12,811 nt of DNA, taken from NCBI GenBank assembly GCA_964430505.1, contig CAYSGH010000110.1:1-12811 (forward strand). The letters run 5' to 3'. Shown here piece by piece: positions 7,206-12,811 of the stretch. The stretch comes from UBA6176 sp032119375. GTDB lineage: Bacteria > Verrucomicrobiota > Verrucomicrobiia > Limisphaerales > UBA9464. How positions within the stretch are numbered: position 1 is the stretch's first letter; every line of letters begins with the position of its first letter. The translations under genes and the position numbers were made by a program. The notes beneath the pieces are model-generated. The model searched no databases, was not told where the DNA came from, and saw nothing but the letters and a program-made list of their open reading frames with translations.

Positions 7206-7254
7206 GGGGGAAAGGGTTTGGCGTGGGCACCCTGGGTCAAGGGGATGTGCAACG

Positions 7255-9156
7255 TCAGATCTCCACCTGCATGCCCAGCTCCACGACCCGGTTGGCAGGC
7301 AGGCGGAAGAAGGCGGTGGCGCTCTGGGCATTGCGGGCCATCAGGGCAAACACCCGCTCGCGCCACAATGCCATGCCACCCCTCTTGGAAGGCAGGACCG
7401 TCTCGCGGCTGAGGAAGAACGTGGTCTCGGTCTCCTTGAACTCCAGCCCCTGCTTCTCGCACAAGCCCAGCACCAACGGGACGTTCGGCTCCTCAAAGAA
7501 CCCAAACCGCGCCCGCACCCGCCAGAAGCCCAGCGTCAGCTTCTCGATCTCCACCCGCTCCTCGTCCGGAACCCGCGGGTCCTCGTCCACGCCCACCGTC
7601 AGGAAGACGATCCGCCGGTGCAGCACCTTGTTGTGCTTGAGGTTGTGCAGCAACGCCAAGGGCGTCCCGTCCGGGTTCCCTGCCATGTACACCGCCGTGC
7701 CCTCCACCCGGGGCGGCTGACGCCGCTCCACGCTCTCGATGAACTTGTCCGCCGAGATGGCCGACGACCGCATCCTTTGCCCCAGCAACTGGCGGCCGCG
7801 CTTCCACGTCACCATCAGCGTGAACAATCCCGCCCCCACCGCCAAAGGCACCCACCCGCCGTGCGTGATCTTGAGGGCGTTCGCGCCAAAAAATGCCTGC
7901 TCGATGACCAGCGCCGGCACGCAGACCAAGGCCCCCATCCACCATGACCAACCCCACAGCCGCCGTGCCGCGAAGTAGAACAACACCGTGTCGATGGCCA
8001 TCGTCAGCGTCACCCCAATCCCGTAGGCCGCCGCCAAGTTCGTGGTGCTTCGGAACTCCAGGACCAACGCCAGGCACGCCACGGCCAGCGCCAGGTTCAC
8101 CTGCGGCATGTAAATCTGGCCGCGCTCGCGCTCCGACGTGTGCTCCACCACCAGCCTCGGGATGTAGCCCAACTGGATGCCCTGCATCGTCAAGGAGAAC
8201 ACCCCCGTGATCAGCGCCTGCGACGCGATCACCGCCGCCGCCGTCGCCAACACCACCAGTGGGATCAACGCCCACTTCGGAGCCATGTTGTAGAACGGGT
8301 TCGCGGCCGCCCCGGGGTCCGACAACATCAGCGCCCCTTGCCCGAGGTAGTTCAACACCAGCGCCGGCAACACCAGGGCGAACCACGCCTGCCGGATCGG
8401 ACGCCGACCAAAATGACCCATGTCCGCGTACAATGCCTCCCCGCCCGTCACCGCCAAAAACACCGAGCCCAGCACCGGGAACACCTTCCATCCCCCTTCC
8501 ACCAAGAACCGAAGCCCATGCCATGGATTCAACGCCGCCAGGACGCCCGGCGACCTCCCCAAACACAGCGCCCCCAGCAACCCCACCACGACGAACCACA
8601 CGATCATCACGGGCCCAAACACCCGCCCCACCGCGCCCGTCCCGGCACTTTGAGCCAGAAACAAGCCCGCGAGGATCGCCACCGTGATCGGTACCACCCA
8701 CGTCCCCAGCTTGGGCGTCAGCACGTTCAACCCCTCCACCGCGCCCAACACCGACATCGCCGGGGTGATCATCCCGTCGCCGTACAGCAGAGCCGCCCCG
8801 AACAATCCCAGCCCCACCATCACCCGGCCCGTTCGCGACAGGCCGATTCCCAGCGCTCGTCGTTCCGGAAAGGCCAGCGACATCAACGCCAGGATGCCGC
8901 CCTCGCCCTTGTTGTCCGCCCGCATGACGAACACGAGGTACTTCACCGAGACGATGAGGATCAGGGACCAAATGAAGAGGGAAAGGACCCCGAGGACGTT
9001 GGCCGGCGTCACCGGAAGGGGGTGATGTCCCCCGAAGCACTCCCGCATGGCATACAGCGGGCTGGTGCCAATGTCGCCGTACACGACGCCCAGCGCCCCG
9101 AGCGCCAGGCCGGCATGTCGCCATGTGAACCCTGCGGACCCTCCAGCTTCTTTCAT
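7255..9156 (-). CDS. kup: Kup-family potassium uptake permease
   Basis: This encodes about 633 residues, close to the usual Kup/HAK/KT length (E. coli Kup has 622). Family hallmarks are GDIGTSPLYA (28-37 counting from the GTG noted below) near the end of the first transmembrane helix, and ADNKGEGGILAL (81-92). About twelve hydrophobic helices fill roughly the first 440 residues (for example VLGVLSLFIWSLILIVSVKYLVFV and WVVPITVAILAGLFLAQ). A cytoplasmic C-terminal domain of about 180 residues follows (VEGTAVYMAGNPDGTPLALLHNLKHNKVLHRRIVFLTV...). Kup proteins import K+ with H+ across the inner membrane and matter at low pH or low potassium. Two starts are adjacent: GTG at 9159 and ATG at 9156; a GAAGG four bases before the GTG-ATG pair serves either. 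The gene is divergent from ubiD, and the FmdB-like gene follows it. Confidence 0.95.
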   Translation of the reverse strand: MKEAGGSAGFTWRHAGLALGALGVVYGDIGTSPLYAMRECFGGHHPLPVTPANVLGVLSLFIWSLILIVSVKYLVFVMRADNKGEGGILALMSLAFPERRALGIGLSRTGRVMVGLGLFGAALLYGDGMITPAMSVLGAVEGLNVLTPKLGTWVVPITVAILAGLFLAQSAGTGAVGRVFGPVMIVWFVVVGLLGALCLGRSPGVLAALNPWHGLRFLVEGGWKVFPVLGSVFLAVTGGEALYADMGHFGRRPIRQAWFALVLPALVLNYLGQGALMLSDPGAAANPFYNMAPKWALIPLVVLATAAAVIASQALITGVFSLTMQGIQLGYIPRLVVEHTSERERGQIYMPQVNLALAVACLALVLEFRSTTNLAAAYGIGVTLTMAIDTVLFYFAARRLWGWSWWMGALVCVPALVIEQAFFGANALKITHGGWVPLAVGAGLFTLMVTWKRGRQLLGQRMRSSAISADKFIESVERRQPPRVEGTAVYMAGNPDGTPLALLHNLKHNKVLHRRIVFLTVGVDEDPRVPDEERVEIEKLTLGFWRVRARFGFFEEPNVPLVLGLCEKQGLEFKETETTFFLSRETVLPSKRGGMALWRERVFALMARNAQSATAFFRLPANRVVELGMQVEI

Positions 9157-9159
9157 CAC

Positions 9160-9640
9160 GCCTTCATCCCGTCACGCCAACCAGGCCGCAGCAGCCCGTC
9201 CTACCCATGACGGCTTCGCACGCCCAAACGCCGCCTACGAGGTTAGCTGACGGGCTCGGGCCGTTCGGTGCCCGCGACCGCCGGTTGCCCGGCTTCGTTC
9301 GCCCCCTCCGCAGCCTGCGTGGCCTGCGGAAAATGGTTCCCCCGCGCCTGGTGGTTGGTTTCACCAAGCCTCGACGTGCCCCGGCTATCTCAAACGCCTC
9401 CCCCCCTGTCAAACCACGGTTTCCCCCGCGTCCCCGCCTTTCCGACGCACGAGTCACGCGGCGGCCGCCATCGGCCGATGCCCGCCCATCCCCGCACAGG
9501 TCCAGCGGACCCATGCCCGCGACCGCACCGGCGTGTGCGCACCCGTGTAAAATCCGCGGAGGCCAACCCCGTCCATGCATCGTGAAGTGGGGATCGTGTT
9601 CGCCAGGTGGCACCTCATCGTTGTCATGGTACCCTGCCCC
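9160..9640. other. Divergent intergenic region between kup and ubiD
   Basis: About 480 bases separate the two start codons. I see no gene with recognisable similarity; open frames here are GC-driven and run into ubiD in the wrong frame. Small imperfect hairpins occur (for example ccgcagcc...ggcctgcgg near 9309-9330). Promoters for both flanking genes must lie here, but only one weak candidate can be pointed to (9548-9553). Confidence 0.5.
9548..9553 (+). promoter_or_regulatory. Candidate -10 element upstream of ubiD
   Basis: TAAAAT preceded by GTG is the only -10-like hexamer in an otherwise GC-rich stretch, and it lies about 90 bases before the ubiD start. No convincing -35 box is found 17 bases upstream, so this is a weak suggestion. 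Confidence 0.2.
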
Positions 9641-11167
9641 ATGGCGTTTCGTTCGTTCCGTTCATGGGTCGATCAACTGGAGGCGGCGGGGGAGCTCGTC
9701 CGAGTCCAACAACCCGTCGCCACCGAGCTCGAAATCACCGAGTGGGCCGACCGCGAGATGAAGTCCCCCGGCGGCGGCAAGGCGCTCCTCTTCGAGCATC
9801 CCACCGTCAACGGGGTCAGGAGCACCTTCCCCGTCGCCATCAACACCCTCGGCTCCTGGCGGCGCATGGCCCTCTCCCTCGGCGCCGACTCGGTTGAATC
9901 CGTCGCCCATGAGCTGGGAGCCCTCCTCCATGCCAAGCCCCCCACCGGCATCCGGGAGGCCCTGGCCTTGCTGGGCCGCGCCATGGAGGTGCGCCATGCG
10001 CGCCCCGTCACCGTCCGTTCCGGCCCCTGCAAGGACGTCATCCATCGCTTCGACGCGCCCGCCACCCGCACCGAAGCCTGGCCGGACGCGCCCGACATCC
10101 TGACCGGGGGCACCGGCCCCGCTTCTCCGCCCACCTTGCTGGACCTTCCCATCCTCAAGTGCTGGCCGCTCGACGGCGGACGCTTCATCACCCTGCCCTG
10201 CGTCGTGACCCGCGACCCGGACACCGGAGCCCGCAACGTGGGCATGTATCGCGTGCAGGTGTACGACGACCGCTCCACCGGGCTGCATTGGCAGTTGCAG
10301 AAGGTCGCGGCGCGCCACGGCAAGCGATACTACGAGACGGGCACGCGCATGCCGGTCGCCGTCTTCCTGGGCGGCGACCCCATGTATCCGTTCGCCGCCA
10401 CGGCACCGTTGCCCGACGGCATCGACGAGTTCCTGCTGGCGGGCTACCTGCGCAAGCGCTCCGTCGAGCTGGTGAAGTGCGAGACCAGCGACCTGGAGGT
10501 GCCCGCCGACGCCGACATCGTCATCGAGGGCTACGTGGACCCCAAGGAACCGCTCCGCATGGAGGGGCCGTTCGGCGACCACACGGGCTTCTACACGTTG
10601 CCCGAGCCCTACCCCGTCTTCCACGTGACGGCCATCACGCACCGGCGCGACGCCGTGTACCCCGCCACGGTGGTGGGCGTGCCGCCCATGGAGGACTTCT
10701 ACATCGGGGGCGCGTCGGTGAAGATCTTCCTCCCGGTGTTCCGCATGAACTTCCCGGAAATCGTGGACATGGCGCTCCCCGCCGAGGGCGTCTTCCACAA
10801 CCTCGTGGTCGTCAGCATCAAGAAGACCTACCCCATGCAGGCCTACAAGCTCATGCACGGCCTCTGGGGCATGGGCCAGATGATGTTTACCAAGTACATC
10901 ATCGTCGTGGACGACGACGTGGACGTGCACGACACCAGCGCCGTGATGTTCCGGTGGTTGTCCAACACGGACCCGCAACGCGACGCCCTCATGACCCGCG
11001 GGCCCGCTGACGTCCTGGACCACTCAACGCCCGACGTGGGCATGGGCTCCAAGATGGGCTTCGACGCCACGCGCAAGCTTCCGGGCGAAGGCTTCAAGCG
11101 CCGTTGGCCGCCTCTCATCCGCATGGACGACTCCGTACGCGGCCGCATCAACGAATTGCGACGCTGA
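9641..11167 (+). CDS. ubiD: UbiD-family prenylated-FMN-dependent decarboxylase
   Basis: This encodes 508 residues, close to E. coli UbiD (497). Enzymes of this family reversibly decarboxylate aromatic or unsaturated acids with prenylated FMN. Candidate cofactor and metal residues by comparison with the family are Asn199 and Arg204 in RNVGMYRVQV, His216 in GLHWQLQ, and Glu276 in VELVKC. Glu308 and Asp313 in EGPFGDHTGFY match the catalytic acid pair (Glu and Asp in UbiD; Glu and Glu in Fdc1). The segment MGSKMGFDATRK near the C-terminus is also typical. The start at 9641 was chosen because MAFRSFRSWVDQLEAAGELVRV matches the usual N-terminus; an ATG 66 bases upstream adds a non-conserved tail. 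No ribosome binding site is clear. The best guess for the role is quinone biosynthesis, but no ubiX or other quinone genes are in the window, so the substrate is open. Confidence 0.92.
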   Translation: MAFRSFRSWVDQLEAAGELVRVQQPVATELEITEWADREMKSPGGGKALLFEHPTVNGVRSTFPVAINTLGSWRRMALSLGADSVESVAHELGALLHAKPPTGIREALALLGRAMEVRHARPVTVRSGPCKDVIHRFDAPATRTEAWPDAPDILTGGTGPASPPTLLDLPILKCWPLDGGRFITLPCVVTRDPDTGARNVGMYRVQVYDDRSTGLHWQLQKVAARHGKRYYETGTRMPVAVFLGGDPMYPFAATAPLPDGIDEFLLAGYLRKRSVELVKCETSDLEVPADADIVIEGYVDPKEPLRMEGPFGDHTGFYTLPEPYPVFHVTAITHRRDAVYPATVVGVPPMEDFYIGGASVKIFLPVFRMNFPEIVDMALPAEGVFHNLVVVSIKKTYPMQAYKLMHGLWGMGQMMFTKYIIVVDDDVDVHDTSAVMFRWLSNTDPQRDALMTRGPADVLDHSTPDVGMGSKMGFDATRKLPGEGFKRRWPPLIRMDDSVRGRINELRR

Positions 11168-11172
11168 ACCCG

Positions 11173-11200
11173 CCCCCCGCTCCTCGCCCCCCGCTCCTCG
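11173..11200 (+). repeat. Perfect 14-bp tandem duplication between ubiD and the hydrolase gene
   Basis: The unit ccccccgctcctcg occurs twice in direct tandem, and a partial third copy (ccctcg) follows. It begins six bases after the ubiD stop codon, within the 81-base spacer before the next gene. It probably arose by replication slippage; no function is evident. Confidence 0.7.
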
Positions 11201-11248
11201 CCCTCGGCAGGATGGACAACCGCGCCGACGGAATGCTTCGGTTCTCGG

Positions 11249-12337
11249 ATGCGCTGCCTCGCGATCCTCTTGTTGGCGACGTTGAGCTTTCCCGCGTGGG
11301 CCGGACGGATCCTTTCCCCGTCCCGGCCGCCCGTGGGTATCTCCGGGCTGCCGTGGCTTCACGAGGACGCGCCGGTCCTGCGCCGCCTGCCCGCGCGCCT
11401 GAAGCCCACCTTTCGCGAGCCCGTCTGGGCGCTCGCGCAACACACCTCCGGCGGCCGGGTTCGCTTCCGCACCGACTCCACCCGGCTGGTCGTCTCGGGA
11501 GCCAACCCGGACACGTCCACCATGCATCACATGACGACCGTCGGACAAAGCGGGCTCGACCTGTACGTGGACGGCGCATACCGGGCGAGCGCATGGCCGG
11601 ACAAGAAGGGGACCGTGCGCGGCTCATGGTTGCTGGGGTCGGACCGCAGGATGCGCGAGGTCACGGTATACCTCCCGTTGTACAACGGGATCGCCTTGGG
11701 CGAATGGGATCTGGATGAAGGCTGCCGCGTGGAGACGCCCAGCCCCTTCGCGCTGCCCGGCCCCGTCGTCTATTACGGTTCCTCCATCACCCAGGGTGGA
11801 TGCGCCGAAAACCCCGGCCTCAGCTTCCCCGCCATCCTCGGCCGCCGCCTCAACACGGACTTCGTCAACCTCGGCTTCTCCGGCAGCGGCCTCGGCGAGC
11901 CCGCCCTCGCCGACGCCATCGCCGAGCTCACGCCGTCCGCCATCGTCCTCGACCACTGGGCCAATCCATCGCCCGAGGCCTACCAAGCTTCCCTCGCGCC
12001 CTTCCTCGACATCCTGCGCCGACGCCACCCCAAGGTGCCCGTCCTCGTGACCGGCCCTTTTTGGTTCCCCTCCGAGGACGCCTCGCCGGATCTCCACAAC
12101 GGGCAGGACGCCAAGCGCCGCGCCGCCCGCGAATTCGTGGCGGCCCAACGCAAGGCCGGGGACCGCAACGTGCACTTCGTGGACGGGTTGGGAATGATCG
12201 GACGCGTACAAGGCTATGGACTGGTGGATGGCGTGCACCCGAACTCACTTGGGTTTGAACGGTGCGCGGACGGCTTGGAGCCGGCCTTGCGTCGAGCCTT
12301 GCGCCTACCCAACCGAACCGGGCTCCGCCCGTATTGA
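11249..12337 (+). CDS. Secreted SGNH/GDSL-type hydrolase with GxDLY N-terminal domain
   Basis: This encodes 362 residues. A signal peptide (1-18, MRCLAILLLATLSFPAWA) shows export. A beta-rich N-terminal domain (about 30-165) carries the GLDLY motif (102-106) that names the GxDLY family. The SGNH hydrolase domain runs from about 170 to 355. Block I is YYGSSITQG with the probable nucleophile Ser179; the usual GDS reads GSS here. Block II is NLGFSGSG (207-214). The block III asparagine is probably Asn239 in LDHWANPSP. Block V is DGVHPN with Asp327 and His330. This two-domain layout is found in putative carbohydrate esterases or acylhydrolases of Bacteroidetes and Verrucomicrobia, so deacylation of polysaccharide or glycolipid is plausible but not shown. 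It follows ubiD by 81 bases on the same strand, and may be co-transcribed without an obvious shared function. Confidence 0.88.
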   Translation: MRCLAILLLATLSFPAWAGRILSPSRPPVGISGLPWLHEDAPVLRRLPARLKPTFREPVWALAQHTSGGRVRFRTDSTRLVVSGANPDTSTMHHMTTVGQSGLDLYVDGAYRASAWPDKKGTVRGSWLLGSDRRMREVTVYLPLYNGIALGEWDLDEGCRVETPSPFALPGPVVYYGSSITQGGCAENPGLSFPAILGRRLNTDFVNLGFSGSGLGEPALADAIAELTPSAIVLDHWANPSPEAYQASLAPFLDILRRRHPKVPVLVTGPFWFPSEDASPDLHNGQDAKRRAAREFVAAQRKAGDRNVHFVDGLGMIGRVQGYGLVDGVHPNSLGFERCADGLEPALRRALRLPNRTGLRPY

Positions 12338-12371
12338 AGCCCGGCCGGACGCCCCGGCCCTGAAACAGGAT

Positions 12372-12407
12372 CGGCCCACGCCCACCGATGCGCGCATCCG
12401 TGGGCCG
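12372..12407 (+). terminator. Strong hairpin downstream of the SGNH hydrolase gene
   Basis: A perfect nine-pair stem (cggcccacg/cgtgggccg) closes an 18-base loop that contains the 12-base palindrome gatgcgcgcatc (12387-12398). It lies 35 bases after the stop codon, as expected for a transcription terminator, but no T-tract follows. The inner palindrome could alternatively be a protein-binding site. Confidence 0.45.
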
Positions 12408-12662
12408 CATGCCATCGCGCGGTGCTCCTCCAGAGCGGGGATCGTTCGCTCTGAAGGGGCACGGCCCGCGACGCCCAAGTCGCCCATGTCACCCGAAACC
12501 GAGCCTTCGCGCGGTGACCAGACCCTCACGGCCATGAGGACCCATCATGGCTGCGACAAGCCCCGCCCCATGGGCCTTTCGCAGAACGGAAACGACGGGT
12601 CGGGTCTCCGCGCCAACCGGGCGAAAGGCTTCGGCGCAAGAGCTATCCCAAAACTCTCCACC
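12408..12662. other. Non-coding stretch between the hydrolase hairpin and the right repeat
   Basis: I see no recognisable gene. Open frames on both strands are short and one begins inside the repeat. A few short complementary arms occur, such as gcgcc/ggcgc around 12610-12637. The last bases before the repeat (aaaactctcc, 12650-12659) may belong to a longer version of that repeat. Confidence 0.4.
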
Positions 12663-12758
12663 TGACCCTAGAAACGGCCGTTGGGCAGTCTGTAGGCCGC
12701 GTGCCCTCACGCGGCGATGGCGATGCCTCGTGCCCGGTGCGCCGGGTCAGGGGACCCG
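12663..12758 (-). repeat. 96-bp two-hairpin dispersed repeat, right copy (inverted)
   Basis: This is the inverted partner of 913-1008, the same length and with five substitutions. Its hairpins are 12696-12703 with 12708-12715 (gccgcgtg/cacgcggc) and 12742-12748 with 12753-12759 (ccgggtc/gacccgg). The second stem is one pair longer than in the left copy. Beyond it, 12761-12811 turns noticeably AT-richer (for example gttaaccttaagttcc) and contains no recognisable gene. Confidence 0.85.
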
Positions 12759-12811
12759 GCCATAGGCGTTAACCTTAAGTTCCACGCAAATGATGCTTTA
12801 AATCCAGGCCC

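Noticed and set aside
5008..7230. 740-codon open frame on the minus strand across the sigma 5' end, ThuA and the palindromic region
   Set aside because: It crosses genes on both strands and the non-coding palindromes with no consistent domain; this is a GC-driven shadow.
7493..9124. 543-codon minus-strand frame inside kup
   Set aside because: It is an alternate frame of kup; the Gly/Ala/Arg-rich translation lacks motifs, whereas the kup frame has all family hallmarks.
913..12758. The whole segment as a composite transposon or genomic island
   Set aside because: The bracketing repeats encode no transposase, no target-site duplication is visible, and the enclosed genes look like ordinary chromosomal genes. 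It is kept only as a finding about the repeats.
1..12811. CRISPR array, tRNA, rRNA, toxin-antitoxin or defence system
   Set aside because: I looked for regularly spaced repeats, tRNA-like cloverleaf sequence and small paired genes on both strands and found none.

Overview
The window is very GC-rich DNA from a free-living bacterium. The gene content points to the Verrucomicrobiota, possibly the Limisphaerales/Pedosphaera side: an ECF sigma factor paired with a WD40 Ser/Thr kinase, a secreted ThuA-like protein, a GxDLY-type SGNH hydrolase, and abundant dispersed palindromic repeats. This placement is an inference from gene families; there is no rRNA gene or taxonomic marker here.

Layout. (1) Positions 1-912 are an IS graveyard. 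The 3' end of an IS66-type transposase gene is followed directly by the 3' two thirds of an IS3-type orfB that still carries its DDE triad. (2) Positions 913-1008 hold a two-hairpin repeat, whose 95%-identical inverted copy lies at 12663-12758. (3) Positions 1133-5275 (minus) are an apparent operon of an ECF sigma factor and a 1157-residue membrane-anchored Ser/Thr kinase with a WD40-like sensor half. (4) Positions 5467-6366 (plus) encode a secreted ThuA-domain protein, divergent from the sigma gene. (5) Positions 6367-6680 are a 314-bp gap between convergent genes, filled with nested inverted repeats. (6) Positions 6681-9156/9159 (minus) encode a Kup potassium transporter followed by an FmdB-type zinc-ribbon protein. 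(7) Positions 9160-9640 are a divergent intergenic region. (8) Positions 9641-12337 (plus) encode a UbiD-family decarboxylase and a secreted SGNH hydrolase. (9) Positions 12338-12811 are non-coding, with a strong hairpin, the second repeat copy and a short AT-richer tail.

How the genes may work together. The sigma factor and kinase very probably form one signalling unit, since the kinase ribosome binding site overlaps the sigma stop codon. The other genes look like ordinary metabolic and transport genes with no obvious common pathway. I see no CRISPR array, tRNA, rRNA or recognisable defence system. The most unusual signals are the repeats: the long-range inverted pair, the palindromic cluster at 6412-6676, and a three-codon leader ORF overlapping the ThuA start. 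No clearly new multi-gene system is evident.
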